Source: Nitrospira defluvii (GTDB lineage Bacteria > Nitrospirota > Nitrospiria > Nitrospirales > Nitrospiraceae). Taken from it: a stretch of DNA of 64,000 bases. This document shows positions 9,237 to 18,602 of the stretch, piece after piece. The stretch's first letter is position 1. Each line of letters opens with the position of its first letter. A model generated the notes under the pieces. It ran no database searches, had not been told where the DNA came from, and saw nothing but the letters and a program-made list of their open reading frames with translations. A program made the translations under genes and the position numbers. The DNA lies in assembly GCA_011525625.1 (NCBI GenBank), contig WYAX01000024.1, forward strand, positions 62,001 through 126,000, written 5' to 3'.

Positions 9237-9815
9237 ATGGATGTCTGTACACTGTATAGCGATTTTAATTGTCCCTTTTGTTACGCGTTGCATGAACGGT
9301 TGCACGAGCTTGACGTGATGGACCGGATCGAGTGGCGGGGCGTGCAGCATGCCCCGCATTTACCGGTGCCGATGGTCACGTGGGGCGGGCATTTGGGCGT
9401 CGAACTGAAGCAGGAAGTCGAGATGGTTCGCCGGCTCGCACCGGAGTTGCCGATCACCGTGCCGATGGGCAAACCCAATACCGGCCTTGCGATCGCCGCC
9501 GCCGCCCGGGCGCTGCAGCTGGATCGCTCGCGAGGAAGTATGTTTGTGCGTGCGTTGTATCGACGATTCTGGTGCGACGGGCAAGATCTGTCGGATCGAG
9601 AGGTCCTGCGGAAAGAAGCCCTCTTGCGAGGATTTTCTGCGGAGCAGCTCGTCGAGGCCCGTGCCACACCGGTGGATCGATTGCTCAAGACGTGGGGCGA
9701 CCAGTGGGAGGAAGCGGAGCATCAGGGAGTTCCGTTGCTTCAGCGCCAGGATGGCCGGTTACTGGTAGGGCTGGTTTCGATCGAGACACTGAACACGTTT
9801 GTCGCCGGCATGTAA
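9237..9815 (+). CDS. DsbA-fold thioredoxin-like oxidoreductase
   Basis: 192 residues. The protein begins with the beta strand and motif CTLYSDFNCPFCYALHERL, a CPFC active site at the start of a helix as in DsbA/FrnE/HCCA-isomerase proteins, followed by an inserted helical domain and the cis-proline region GVPLLQ. No signal peptide is present, which suggests a cytoplasmic disulfide oxidoreductase or glutathione-type isomerase rather than periplasmic DsbA. The ribosome site is weak (GGAGG lies about 13 bases upstream). It stands between the cyclase gene and a beta-barrel gene on the same strand. Confidence 0.75.
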   Translation: MDVCTLYSDFNCPFCYALHERLHELDVMDRIEWRGVQHAPHLPVPMVTWGGHLGVELKQEVEMVRRLAPELPITVPMGKPNTGLAIAAAARALQLDRSRGSMFVRALYRRFWCDGQDLSDREVLRKEALLRGFSAEQLVEARATPVDRLLKTWGDQWEEAEHQGVPLLQRQDGRLLVGLVSIETLNTFVAGM

Positions 9816-9996
9816 GTCCTCGTGTGTCGTGGTCCCCTTGAGTGCATCTTCGCGGTCGCAGAGTCTGCCTCGTCCCCCACTGACCCCGCTGCAGCAACTG
9901 CCGAATCAGTTTGCCCTCGATCGCCTCCGTGGTAAGAGTGAGTTGGTAGACAGGCGCTTCGGTCCTGCCTTGCCGTTCACCTGACAGGAGTGATCC

Positions 9997-10755
9997 ATGA
10001 ACACACCATCCTGGGTTCTGGCTGCGGGCATCCTTACGGTCCTGAGCCTTCATCCCGCGGCCTCGAAGGCGTCGGCTGCGGACGCTGCGCCCACTGCACC
10101 TACTGTGGCCAAGCCTCCGACGGTGGCTCCCGAGGCGAAACAGGATGGAGAGAAGACCGAGTGGTATGTGAGTATCTATCTGCAGGGGAGTCGTCCCCTG
10201 AATCGTCCGGTGCGGTTGCAGGAAGATCCCTTTGCCAATACCGACGTGCAAGGTGGATTAGGCGGCGGCCTGAAGGTAGGATTCTTCCCGGGCTTCACGG
10301 GGCGGCTCGTCGGGTTGGAGGCCGAATTGTCCGGCCTCGACGGCAAGGTCAACGCGCCCACGGCGACGACCGGTGGGGTGACCAGAAGCGCGAATTTTCG
10401 TCTCCAATCTATCAATGCCATGGCGAATGTCCTGTTACGATACCCGGGCGAGGTCATTCAACCGTACATCGGAGTCGGAGCCGGTTTATCGGGAGGGTTC
10501 GCGCGGGATCTGAACCTGCAACATACATCCATCGGCACGGTCCATGAGAATGCTGCGGACGGCGCGTTTGCCTATCAGTTCATCGGCGGGCTGCGCGCCA
10601 ATGTCGGCGAACGTCTGTTCCTCTTTACCGAGTACAAATATTTTGTGGCGAACTATCAATGGGAGAGTGAATTGGTGAACGGCTCCCGCGGCCCCTCCTT
10701 CACCCTGAACTCCCGGATGCATGTGATCGCCGGGGGGCTCGGGTTTCATTTTTAA
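9997..10755 (+). CDS. Outer-membrane beta-barrel protein
   Basis: 252 residues with a signal peptide ([27 protein letters not shown]), a short alanine/proline linker, and then alternating amphipathic strands with many aromatic and glycine residues ([29 protein letters not shown]) ending in LGFHF. A terminal phenylalanine is the usual signal for BAM-mediated insertion. The fold resembles small eight-stranded barrels of the OmpA/OmpW type. AGGAG lies seven bases before the ATG. The function is not known. Confidence 0.8.
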   Translation: MNTPSWVLAAGILTVLSLHPAASKASAADAAPTAPTVAKPPTVAPEAKQDGEKTEWYVSIYLQGSRPLNRPVRLQEDPFANTDVQGGLGGGLKVGFFPGFTGRLVGLEAELSGLDGKVNAPTATTGGVTRSANFRLQSINAMANVLLRYPGEVIQPYIGVGAGLSGGFARDLNLQHTSIGTVHENAADGAFAYQFIGGLRANVGERLFLFTEYKYFVANYQWESELVNGSRGPSFTLNSRMHVIAGGLGFHF

Positions 10756-10892
10756 TCCGCTTCTTCCCTGCTCTTGCCGCAGTGGGTGGTGAGAGCCCTG
10801 CGTCCTTTCGTTCTTGCCGGGATGCTTCGAGGCAGCTAGAGCCGCTGTGTCCGCCGCCACCTGCTTGCAGGGTGGCGTGCCTGAAGCATACA

Positions 10893-12221
10893 ATGCCCCC
10901 AGCAGACAGCTCATTCCATGACCGGGAGGCATGCGCTGTGTTCTGGGATAGGCGACATTCTGCGCAACAACCGGAGCGCCTCTGTTCCTTCTGCGGCAAA
11001 CCTCAAGATTCTGTTCACTCCCTGCTCGCCAGTCCCGAGCCGCATACCTGCCGGTCATGCCGTACATCCTCTCCGCTCTCGATCTGCGAGGCATGCGTTG
11101 AACGCTGCTCCCTCTCGCTGGCCCAAGGCAAGCAGGGTGGTACGCCGGGGCCCTCCGCGTCACTTCCGCCGGTCCTTCCCAAACCGACCGAAATCAAAGC
11201 CGCACTCGATGAGTACGTGATCGGGCAGGAGCATGCCAAAAAGGTGCTCTCCGTCGCCGTCCACAACCACTACAAACGCATCGCCAATAGAGAACGCCTC
11301 AAACACGTCGATCTCCAGAAGGGCAACATTCTGATGATCGGGTCGACCGGGACTGGGAAAACACTCCTCTCCCAGACCCTTGCCCGCATTCTTCACGTGC
11401 CTTTTACCATCGCGGATGCCACGGCGCTGACGGAAGCCGGGTATGTAGGGGAGGACGTCGAAAACGTCGTGCTCAAATTGCTGCAGAGCTGCGACTATGA
11501 TGTTGCTCGGGCAGAGACCGGTATCATCTATATCGATGAAATCGACAAGATCGGACGCAAGTCTGAAAATCCTTCCCTGACGAGAGATGTCTCAGGCGAG
11601 GGTGTCCAGCAGGCTCTGCTCAAACTTGTGGAGGGCACGAGGTGCAATGTGCCTCCGAAAGGAGGCCGGAAGCACCCCGAGCAGGACTATATCTGTGTGG
11701 ATACGACGAACATCCTGTTCATCGCCGGCGGGGCGTTCGTCGGACTCGATCACCTCATCGCCCAACGGACGATGCCCAAGAGGTTGGGGTTTGGGGCGCT
11801 GACTTCCGGCCGAGAGATCGACGGCCATACCGAGATACTGCGCCATGTGCAATCTGACGATTTACTGAAGTTCGGTCTCATTCCCGAGTTCGTCGGCAGA
11901 TTCCCCGTGTTGACCACCTTGGCCGACTTGGATGTGCCCGCGCTCATTCGAGTGTTGACCGAGCCCCGCAATGCCCTGGTGAAACAGTATCAGGCGCTGT
12001 TTGAAATTGAAGGCGTGGAGTTACAGTTTACCGACCCGGCGGTCAAATCGATCGCTCGTCGGGCGGCGGTGATGAAAACCGGAGCCAGGGCGCTCCGTAC
12101 GATCCTGGAAGAAGTGATGTTGGATCTGATGTATGAGATTCCGGCATCGACCGGCGTCAAATCCGTGGTCATCACGGAAGAGGTGATTGCCGGAACGCAA
12201 CAACCCCAGCTGCTCACCTAA
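10893..12221 (+). CDS. clpX: ClpX-like AAA+ unfoldase with altered zinc finger
   Basis: About 442 residues. It has the ClpX order: zinc finger, Walker A GSTGTGKT, pore loop [10 protein letters not shown], Walker [14 protein letters not shown] loop ([10 protein letters not shown]), the ClpP-binding loop as KRLGFGA, and sensor-2 GARALR. The finger is odd: between LCSFCGKPQ and ICEACVERC there is an insertion with an extra CRSC pair. It is not beside tig, clpP or lon as the usual clpX is, so it is probably a second copy. The start is uncertain; the ATG at 10893 was chosen, but the frame is open back to a GTG at 10782 and no clear ribosome site decides. Confidence 0.85.
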   Translation: MPPADSSFHDREACAVFWDRRHSAQQPERLCSFCGKPQDSVHSLLASPEPHTCRSCRTSSPLSICEACVERCSLSLAQGKQGGTPGPSASLPPVLPKPTEIKAALDEYVIGQEHAKKVLSVAVHNHYKRIANRERLKHVDLQKGNILMIGSTGTGKTLLSQTLARILHVPFTIADATALTEAGYVGEDVENVVLKLLQSCDYDVARAETGIIYIDEIDKIGRKSENPSLTRDVSGEGVQQALLKLVEGTRCNVPPKGGRKHPEQDYICVDTTNILFIAGGAFVGLDHLIAQRTMPKRLGFGALTSGREIDGHTEILRHVQSDDLLKFGLIPEFVGRFPVLTTLADLDVPALIRVLTEPRNALVKQYQALFEIEGVELQFTDPAVKSIARRAAVMKTGARALRTILEEVMLDLMYEIPASTGVKSVVITEEVIAGTQQPQLLT

Positions 12222-12578
12222 CAGGATGCGCGAAACGTCCGCCGCCGGCGTTCTCGATATCCGTGAATCCTGAAACCTGTCTCGTCAGGATCCGTCGTCG
12301 GGCTGTCACGAGCGACGAACGGCGTTTCACGAACGACGGGGTATGAGGACGACCCTCGTTTGCATCCTGTCCTGTGTGTTGACGCGGGGCGGCACGCCTC
12401 GTCCAGCCCACGCTACGATGCAAGACAGGTCTTTTCCCGCAACTCGCTGAACTGCCACACCGTGGAGCTTGCCCGCTCATTCCGTCGAGTGAGGGCAGCG
12501 CGCCGATGACCGATTTGCGCAATCCTCTCCCGGCCTCTTGATGCGCCAAGAGTCTTCCTGCGACTGCTGGTGGACGGA
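12222..12578. other. Intergenic region with ACGA-type repeat
   Basis: No gene was found in these 357 bases between convergent genes. Around 12290-12345 it holds degenerate units such as CACGAGCGACGAACGG and CACGAACGACGG. They resemble spacer sequences at 32425-32480, 47313-47400 and 49466-49540 in this window, so it is probably a dispersed intergenic repeat. Confidence 0.5.
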
Positions 12579-12737
12579 CTATGCGGCCTGCCTGGTTCGC
12601 TGGCGGCTTGGCGCGGCCGTGTTGTCTCGGAGAGAGGAATTCATTCGCCTCTTCTCCGATTCACTTTCGCCCGCCATCGACCAGGCGATCAGCCACACAA
12701 GTGCAATCATCGTCCCCAGACCAATAATCTCGACCAT
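12579..12737 (-). CDS. 52-residue single-pass membrane protein
   Basis: Residues 3-21 (EIIGLGTMIALVWLIAWSM) form one hydrophobic helix, followed by a polar, charged C-terminal tail rich in Arg and Ser. An excellent ribosome site, GGAGGTG, lies a few bases before the ATG, which is the main evidence that this short frame is real. It is the last member of a three-gene minus-strand run (13407 to 12579). I do not recognise a family; it could be a small subunit or stability factor of a membrane complex. Confidence 0.6.
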   Translation of the reverse strand: MVEIIGLGTMIALVWLIAWSMAGESESEKRRMNSSLRDNTAAPSRQRTRQAA

Positions 12738-12789
12738 AGTGCACCTCCGGCAAGTACCGAGCAGACTCCTGTGACCTGCTCTCAGGTTT

Positions 12790-12969
12790 CTACGCTGCTT
12801 GGCGAGGGCTGGTTTTCGCGTGCGTGCCGGTCTCCTTGGTTCCCTCGATGCTTCCGCCCGAGGTCTTGGGCGATCCGTTCCTGGCGGAGTAGGCAATGTC
12901 GATACACACAAACAGAGTCGCCACCATCGCCAAGAGTCCTGCCACGATTCCCCAATACACTCCTGACAT
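12790..12969 (-). CDS. 59-residue single-pass membrane protein
   Basis: The N-terminus VYWGIVAGLLAMVATLFVCI is one membrane helix and the rest is a polar Gly/Ser/Thr/Lys tail. The start codon lies three bases after the stop of the gene at 12973, so translation is probably coupled; there is no strong ribosome site of its own. It is followed 52 bases on by another small membrane gene. The family was not recognised and the function is unknown. Confidence 0.55.
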   Translation of the reverse strand: MSGVYWGIVAGLLAMVATLFVCIDIAYSARNGSPKTSGGSIEGTKETGTHAKTSPRQAA

Positions 12970-12972
12970 AGG

Positions 12973-13407
12973 TCACGCACTCGCGGCTGTCCTGCGCGAG
13001 TCCTTTTGTGCCATGTCAGACCCGCCGAGGTGATGGCGTGTGGCGTTTCGGCGGGAGCATGGCTTCCGTACGGTGGATGATCCGGATGCAACAAGTAATG
13101 GGAGTTCACCAACAGACCAGGTCGTTCGGAACCCAGATGCGATCAGGTATCTGAAGAGTGCCGAGGGCGGCAAGACGTATCGTGTCGCCGCCTTTACGGG
13201 CATCGGCTCCTCGACCTCTGCAGCGCGTCCAGCTGCGTTCGCGAATCCGGAGAAGGTCCGCTTAAGGGAGTCGGCAATGCGAAAATGGACCGGGGATACC
13301 CCAGCCGCAGAAGGCAACTCGGCGCGAACGTTGAAAAGGGTATCTGGAGAGAGGAACGTAGACCTGGCCTGTTCGTCCTGCTGGATTCGTGCTCCACGGA
13401 AGAACAT
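12973..13407 (-). CDS. Hypothetical 144-residue protein heading a small operon
   Basis: The frame begins MFFRGARIQQDEQ with AGGAGGTG seven bases upstream of the ATG, and a good sigma-70 promoter lies 47 bases further back. These signals, and the three-base gap to the next small gene, argue that it is translated. The composition (rich in Arg, Ala, Ser; no motif, no signal peptide) is unremarkable and no family was recognised. An overlapping frame on the other strand (13040-13423) has no ribosome site and was rejected. Confidence 0.4.
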   Translation of the reverse strand: MFFRGARIQQDEQARSTFLSPDTLFNVRAELPSAAGVSPVHFRIADSLKRTFSGFANAAGRAAEVEEPMPVKAATRYVLPPSALFRYLIASGFRTTWSVGELPLLVASGSSTVRKPCSRRNATRHHLGGSDMAQKDSRRTAASA

Positions 13408-13453
13408 GGCAGCCACCTCCTGAATGAGGCGGATCGGGTATGAACGAGCATAA

Positions 13454-13482
13454 ATACTATGCCTCGTGTCCGAGTCAGTCAA
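13454..13482 (-). promoter_or_regulatory. Sigma-70 type promoter for the small-protein operon
   Basis: On the minus strand TTGACT is followed after 17 bases by TAGTAT. Transcription would start near 13447 and the first gene starts at 13407 with a strong ribosome site. Five of six bases fit the -35 consensus and four of six the -10. Confidence 0.5.
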
Positions 13483-13603
13483 GCATGCACATCGAGGGCA
13501 AGTGGATCTACTTTCACGACGGGGAGTGTCATGCCGCTGAGAACCGCAGCCACCTCAGTACGCTAGCCGGTGAACCCGAGATGAACAGGGAAAGAACCGT
13601 TCG

Positions 13604-14011
13604 CTAGATCGTGTCTAGATTCAGGAACACGTCGGGTTGCTGGGGCTTGGAGGATTTGAAGCGTAACGTCAGTTCCGGTTCTTTGCTCTCGGGTGAGAGG
13701 GTGAACGACCCTTCGGCGCTCAGGTGTTCCTGCGAGCGGGATTTACCATGAAGGAAGAACTTCAGATGGAATTCTCCCCTTCGTGGTCCTGTGGAGCCGT
13801 CGCCTGGCAGCATGCCGTTGAACTCGACATGTTCCCGCACGGTGGCGAGGGCTTGGTGGTACAGATCGCATAGGATTCTCTCCGGCATCATGCCGGTGCA
13901 CGAGCTGCCATCGGTCGGACTCTGCGATTCGTCATTCGACGCGGCATGGAGGTCAGTTGTCGGGAAGGAGAAGGTCGTGATCAGAGTTGTGAGGAGGATC
14001 AAGCGCCGCAT
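13604..14011 (-). CDS. Secreted hypothetical protein
   Basis: 135 residues. MRRLILLTTLITTFSFPTTDLHAASN is a clear Sec signal peptide with cleavage after HAA. The mature part has two cysteines (SSCTGMMPERILC) that could form a disulfide and a beta-rich C-terminal half (GEFHLKFFLHG, GSFTLS, LTLRFKSS). The ORF extends to 14134, but that would overlap the preceding lipoprotein gene and place the signal peptide internally. It lies 86 bases after that gene on the same strand. No family was recognised. Confidence 0.65.
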   Translation of the reverse strand: MRRLILLTTLITTFSFPTTDLHAASNDESQSPTDGSSCTGMMPERILCDLYHQALATVREHVEFNGMLPGDGSTGPRRGEFHLKFFLHGKSRSQEHLSAEGSFTLSPESKEPELTLRFKSSKPQQPDVFLNLDTI

Positions 14012-14097
14012 GAATTCACTGTATTGGGAGGGGAAGGATCGGGTCAAGCCGCAGGTAATTGACTGAGGGAAGGATTTGCCGGACTTGCCGGTCGCCA

Positions 14098-15261
14098 TCA
14101 GCAACGGGTGAGGAGCTTCTCGTTCCGGTTCCACTGCGAGACGGTGCCGCTCGTGTCGGTCAGTTCCAGTTTGTCCTGGGACAAGACACGGATCGACAGG
14201 GGAGGAGTTTTGCTCTGGGCTAGGACGAGACGGAAGCGATCCTGTTCCTGTTCAAGGCGGCCGGTCTGCGAGGTCGCTTTGTAAAATTCGGACACATTGG
14301 CTGCGGTGATCGTCCAGACAAATTCCTCCTGGCGATCGACGAATTTTGACGATGCCTCCCACGTTCCCACCAGGGACGGTTCAACCGGCGGGAGCCGCTT
14401 AACAGCCAGCTTGTGCGGAACGGCCGTAAACGAGTGCCAGAGGAGGGGATCGAATTTGCTGGGTGTCTGATTCTTGGGGAGTTTATCCCAGGTGACGCTC
14501 AAAATGCCGGTGGTGGAAAACCGATCGGCGCTCGCCACCTGATAGGTTCCATGCAAAATCTCAGGGTAGGACTCGGCTTCCCAGCGACCACGGTCTGCAG
14601 TGACCGTTCCCGGCATGACAATGGCGGTCGTCAGGGTCCAGGTGCGGCGTTCGCTTAAGGCGAGATGGCCCTTGCCGTACATCAGGCCCACGGGCATGCA
14701 TCCGTACCAATCACCGGCCCATTGTGAGGGGGTTCCGGTGATGTCGGACTCCCTCGCAGCAGAGGGCGTGCGAATCGGGGCGCCGAGCCTCGTTGCCGCA
14801 ACCTTGGCCAGATTTGTGACCGCCGCTTGTGGGTTCGCCTGTTTGGGCGAGGTGAGCGAGAGCGTGACGAGCGCATCCGCTTTTAAAAACGTCAGCTGGA
14901 TGCCGCCGATCGGTGAGCGGAGGGTAAATGCGCCGTCGCCCACGCCGGGAACCGGTTGGTGGCCGGCTTTGGCACGCTGATCGTCGAAGAGGCTTTTCTT
15001 CTCCCCGTCGGGTCCGGAGTCCAGCTCGACTACCACGGTTTCCTGCGGGTTTCGTTGGGCTTGATAGAGACATTGCCGGTCGTTCTGACGTAGACCGGGG
15101 GTGACGGGCGTCCCGATAGCGAGTTCCACGTCGGCCTCAGTCACGATGAGGCAGGCATTCAAGTTGTTCGAGAAGGCCTCATTCGACTGTGAGCAACCAA
15201 AGACCGTGGCGCCCAGCAGGAGGCCATAACAGGTGCGGCATATCGTGGACGAAAGATTCAT
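14098..15261 (-). CDS. Lipoprotein of unknown function
   Basis: 387 residues. The N-terminus CYGLLLGATVFGC is a lipoprotein signal with the cysteine at residue 23. The next part (NACLIVTEADVELAIGTPV, then VPGVGDGAFTL) resembles the DUF3558-type lipoprotein domain with paired cysteines; the second half (GDWYGCMPVGLMYG, RTWTLTTAIVMPGT, GTWEASSKFV) consists of beta strands like a lipocalin-style barrel and contains a repeat-like pair of such segments. It is probably anchored in the inner or outer membrane facing the periplasm. A weak ribosome site precedes the ATG. Confidence 0.65.
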   Translation of the reverse strand: MNLSSTICRTCYGLLLGATVFGCSQSNEAFSNNLNACLIVTEADVELAIGTPVTPGLRQNDRQCLYQAQRNPQETVVVELDSGPDGEKKSLFDDQRAKAGHQPVPGVGDGAFTLRSPIGGIQLTFLKADALVTLSLTSPKQANPQAAVTNLAKVAATRLGAPIRTPSAARESDITGTPSQWAGDWYGCMPVGLMYGKGHLALSERRTWTLTTAIVMPGTVTADRGRWEAESYPEILHGTYQVASADRFSTTGILSVTWDKLPKNQTPSKFDPLLWHSFTAVPHKLAVKRLPPVEPSLVGTWEASSKFVDRQEEFVWTITAANVSEFYKATSQTGRLEQEQDRFRLVLAQSKTPPLSIRVLSQDKLELTDTSGTVSQWNRNEKLLTRC

Positions 15262-15358
15262 AGCGTGGCAAGTCTAGGAGCGTTTCGCGACAAATTGCAA
15301 GGTGCGCAGGCGATCCGAGCCGCTTGATAGTCGCTGCAGGGGAGGCGACCCTTCTCGT

Positions 15359-15778
15359 TCACGACGGGACAAACGTCAAGGACAGGCCGTTGATGCAATA
15401 CCGCAGTCCCGTGGGTCTTGGGCCGTCGTTGAACACATGACCTTGATGTCCGCCGCAGCGCGCGCAGTGGACCTCTGTGCGCGTCATAAAGAATTTACTG
15501 TCGGTACGAGTCTCAACGACCTTCGCGTCGATCGGTTGCCAGAAACTGGGCCAGCCGGTGCCGCTGTCGAATTTATGTTCCGATGAATAGGCGGGGAGAT
15601 CGCAGCCGGCGCAATGGTAGATGCCGGGCTGGTGATTTTCGTGCAAAGGACTGGTAAACGCGCGTTCAGTGTCCTCGTGCCGGAGGACTTGGTAGGCGGC
15701 AGGAGAGAGCAGTTTCTTCCACTCATCGTCGGTCTTGGTGACTTTCACGATCGGTCCGATCTCGATGTGTGCCGGCAT
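15359..15778 (-). CDS. msrB: Peptide-methionine (R)-S-oxide reductase MsrB
   Basis: 139 residues. It repairs oxidised methionine R-sulfoxides in proteins. The zinc site is made of CAGC and CARCGG, and the catalytic cysteine lies in RYCINGLSL near the C-terminus; FDSGTGWPSFW is the family signature. No signal peptide is present, so it is cytoplasmic. The ATG of MPAHIE has AAGGAG six bases upstream, which favours it over two earlier methionines. It follows lon on the same strand but is separated from it by a strong hairpin. Confidence 0.95.
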   Translation of the reverse strand: MPAHIEIGPIVKVTKTDDEWKKLLSPAAYQVLRHEDTERAFTSPLHENHQPGIYHCAGCDLPAYSSEHKFDSGTGWPSFWQPIDAKVVETRTDSKFFMTRTEVHCARCGGHQGHVFNDGPRPTGLRYCINGLSLTFVPS

Positions 15779-15930
15779 AGTCATCTCCTTGGATTGGGCG
15801 TCGTGGATGGGCATTACCGACTCCGGTACCTGTCACCTTACAGATGTCTGTACGGAAGGGCAAGGTGAACGGATGGGGCGTGAACGTAGGGAAGATCGAC
15901 GGCCGGTCGGTATGCCGGGCAGGGAGGAAC

Positions 15931-15958
15931 AGGGGCCCGGCTCAAGAGCCGGGCCCCT
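15931..15958 (-). terminator. Hairpin terminator after lon
   Basis: A perfect 11-base stem (AGGGGCCCGGC pairing with GCCGGGCCCCT) with a six-base loop lies five bases after the lon stop codon. No long T-run follows, but the stem is very stable. Confidence 0.65.
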
Positions 15959-15963
15959 GAAGA

Positions 15964-18360
15964 CTAGGAGGCGCTTGACGTCGTCACTGGTTCAGGTCGT
16001 TCCGCCGTGGAACGAGAATCCTGATTGAATGCCGCCGGCAGCACGTCTTCGATCCGTTCGACGGGGAGAATCGTGAGTTCATCCCTGACTTCCTGCGGCA
16101 CCTCTTTCAGGTCCTTCTCGTTGGCCTTCGGGAGGATGATCCGCCTGATGCCGGCTCGATGAGCCGCCAACACCTTCTCCTTGATGCCGCCGACCGGCAA
16201 CACTAACCCCGTCAGGCTGATTTCACCGGTCATGGCCGTATCGCTTCGCACCGGCTTGCCGACATAGGCCGACGCCAGCGCCGTGGCCATGGTGATTCCG
16301 GCCGAGGGGCCGTCTTTCGGAATGGCCCCTGACGGCACGTGGATGTGCACGCCGTTCCGTTTGAAGCGCGAGATGTCCAGGCCCATGCTCTCGGCATGCG
16401 ACCAGAGGTAACTGCGTGCGGCCCGAGCCGACTCCTGCATCACGTCCCCCAATTGTCCGGTCAGGGTCAGTTCATGACTGCCGGGCAGCAGGGTCGTTTC
16501 GATATAGAGCACATCCCCACCGGTCGGTGTCCAGGCCAATCCTGTCGCAACGCCAGCCGGCAGATTTTTCCTCGCCTCTTCCGGTTGGAACCGTTCCTGG
16601 CCGAGCCATTCGTCCAGGAGCGTTTCGGTAATGTCGACCGGTGATGCCGGCGAATCCACCGGCCTATCGGCGAAGGTCACCGCGACCTTCCGCGTAATGC
16701 GGCCCAGCATCTGCTCCAACTGCCGCACTCCCGACTCCCTCGTGTACCGGCTGATGATGTGGTCGAGCACCGGCTCCGGTAACACGACGTCTTCAGCCCG
16801 CAGGCCGGCTTCCTTCAGCCGTCTCGGCCAGAGATAACGGAGCGCGATCTCGCGTTTTTCCCGCTCGCTGTACCCGTTGACCCGGATGATCTCCATCCGG
16901 TCCAACAGCGGCTGCGTGAGCGTTTCCAGCGTGTTGGCCGTCGTGATGAAAAACACCTTCGACAGATCAAAGGGCAAATCGAGATAGTGGTCCCGGAACG
17001 TGTGGTTCTGCGCAGGGTCCAGAATCTCGAGTAATGCCGACGCGGGGTCGCCGCGAAAATCCCGCCCCAGCTTGTCGACTTCGTCCAGCATGATGACCGG
17101 GTTGTTGACCCCCGCTCGCCGGACCGCCTGGATGATCCGGCCGGGCAACGCGCCGACATACGTGCGGCGATGCCCTCGTAGTTCCCCTTCGTCATGCAAT
17201 CCGCCGAGGCTGAACCGTTCGAAGGTCCGCCCCATCGACTTGGCGATCGATTGCCCCAAGCTGGTCTTTCCTACGCCGGGAGGGCCGACCAAGCAGAGAA
17301 TGGGCGCCTTGGCGGAGGGGTTCAACTTCAACACCGCCAGATGCTCCACAATGCGTTCTTTGACTTCCTTGATGCCGTAGTGATCCTCGTTCAGCACGGT
17401 GCGTACGTGCGCCAGGTCCAGCCCTTCCTCGGAAGACCGGTTCCACGGCAGTTCCAGTACGAGTTCGAGATAACTCCGGATCACTTGATGTTCGGGTGAG
17501 GCGCTGGGCGTCTTTGCCAGTCGAGCCAGTTCCCGATCGGTTTCCTTGCGAACGTGCTCAGGAAGATCGGCCTCCTGAAGTTTTTTCCTCAGGGCCGCCA
17601 CCTCGTCCTCTTCTCCGGTTACTTCCCCCAACTCCTGCTGGATCGTCTTTAGTTGTTCGCGCAGCAGGTACTCTCGCTGGGTTTTGCCCAGCTTCTCCTT
17701 GGCTTCGCTGGTGATCTTGTCGCGCAACTGGAGGATCTGGACCTCGCGGGAGAGCGCCGCATAGAGGCTCCGGAGCAAGTCCGCCCTGGTAGAGGCCTCC
17801 AGCAATTGCTGCTCGCCGTCGAGCGTGAGATTCAGCAAGGAGGCGATGCGGTAGGCCAGGGTTACGGGATCCTCTTCCGTTCCCAGTGCCGCCACGGCTT
17901 CGTGTACGCCCGGTGTCTGAATCAACTTCGGAAGTTCGGTGATAATGTCCAAAATGGCCCGGTGCAAGGCCTCGACTTCCGTGCTCCGTTCCGCCGGCGC
18001 AGGAAGCTGCTTCACCCGCGCTTGAAGGTAGGGATCCACTTGGTCGAGCTTGAGCAGGACGAACCGCTCCAGGCCCTGGATCAAGATATTGTAGTGACCT
18101 TCCGGAGCTCTGGCCGTTTGTTTGATGACGGCTTTGGTCCCGATCGAGTAGAGATCTTCCAAGGTCGGTTGATCGGTTTGTGCGTCCCGTTGGGCCACGA
18201 CGAGCAGGGTCTTGTCTTCTGTCTTGAGCGCGGCCTCCACGGCGGCGATCGAGCGGTCGCGTCCCACTGTCAGCGGCATCATCGTACCGGGAAACAGCAC
18301 AGTCCGCTTCAACGGGAGTATGGGAAGATGCGTGAGTATGGGCGAGTTGAGATCAGTCAT
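15964..18360 (-). CDS. lon: ATP-dependent protease Lon
   Basis: 798 residues, the normal length. The order is an N-terminal substrate-binding domain ([19 protein letters not shown]), a coiled coil, the AAA+ module with Walker [12 protein letters not shown] and Walker [11 protein letters not shown], and the protease domain with catalytic Ser in [11 protein letters not shown] and catalytic Lys in [14 protein letters not shown]. It degrades misfolded and regulatory proteins in the cytoplasm. It is a single transcription unit with a probable sigma-70 promoter upstream and a hairpin behind it; no heat-shock CIRCE element was seen. Confidence 0.97.
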   Translation of the reverse strand: MTDLNSPILTHLPILPLKRTVLFPGTMMPLTVGRDRSIAAVEAALKTEDKTLLVVAQRDAQTDQPTLEDLYSIGTKAVIKQTARAPEGHYNILIQGLERFVLLKLDQVDPYLQARVKQLPAPAERSTEVEALHRAILDIITELPKLIQTPGVHEAVAALGTEEDPVTLAYRIASLLNLTLDGEQQLLEASTRADLLRSLYAALSREVQILQLRDKITSEAKEKLGKTQREYLLREQLKTIQQELGEVTGEEDEVAALRKKLQEADLPEHVRKETDRELARLAKTPSASPEHQVIRSYLELVLELPWNRSSEEGLDLAHVRTVLNEDHYGIKEVKERIVEHLAVLKLNPSAKAPILCLVGPPGVGKTSLGQSIAKSMGRTFERFSLGGLHDEGELRGHRRTYVGALPGRIIQAVRRAGVNNPVIMLDEVDKLGRDFRGDPASALLEILDPAQNHTFRDHYLDLPFDLSKVFFITTANTLETLTQPLLDRMEIIRVNGYSEREKREIALRYLWPRRLKEAGLRAEDVVLPEPVLDHIISRYTRESGVRQLEQMLGRITRKVAVTFADRPVDSPASPVDITETLLDEWLGQERFQPEEARKNLPAGVATGLAWTPTGGDVLYIETTLLPGSHELTLTGQLGDVMQESARAARSYLWSHAESMGLDISRFKRNGVHIHVPSGAIPKDGPSAGITMATALASAYVGKPVRSDTAMTGEISLTGLVLPVGGIKEKVLAAHRAGIRRIILPKANEKDLKEVPQEVRDELTILPVERIEDVLPAAFNQDSRSTAERPEPVTTSSAS

Positions 18361-18446
18361 GTCTTCCTCCAGGGTTCTCGGAAGATCTTCGCGTTACAGC
18401 GGGAAGGATTGCGGCACATCCGCTCTCACGCCGATCACCGTTCTTT

Positions 18447-18474
18447 TAGATAGCCACGGAGAGAGGTGAGTCAA
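18447..18474 (-). promoter_or_regulatory. Probable sigma-70 promoter of lon
   Basis: Minus strand TTGACT and TATCTA are separated by 16 bases, about 90 bases before the lon start. The -10 fits moderately. No CIRCE inverted repeat or sigma-32 type motif was seen beside it. Confidence 0.4.
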
Positions 18475-18602
18475 GCACCGGTTTTGAAGCGGCGAGTGAA
18501 CGATGGATAGTCCGGAGCAGGCGCGGAGAAGCATTTATGCGAGGGTGTACGAGGTCCGCACCGCGAGCAGGTTGCGGAATAACTCGATGTTTGCGCATCC
18601 TG

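Noticed and set aside
13040..13423. A 127-residue plus-strand frame
   Set aside because: It has no ribosome site, whereas the opposing frame has AGGAGG and a promoter.
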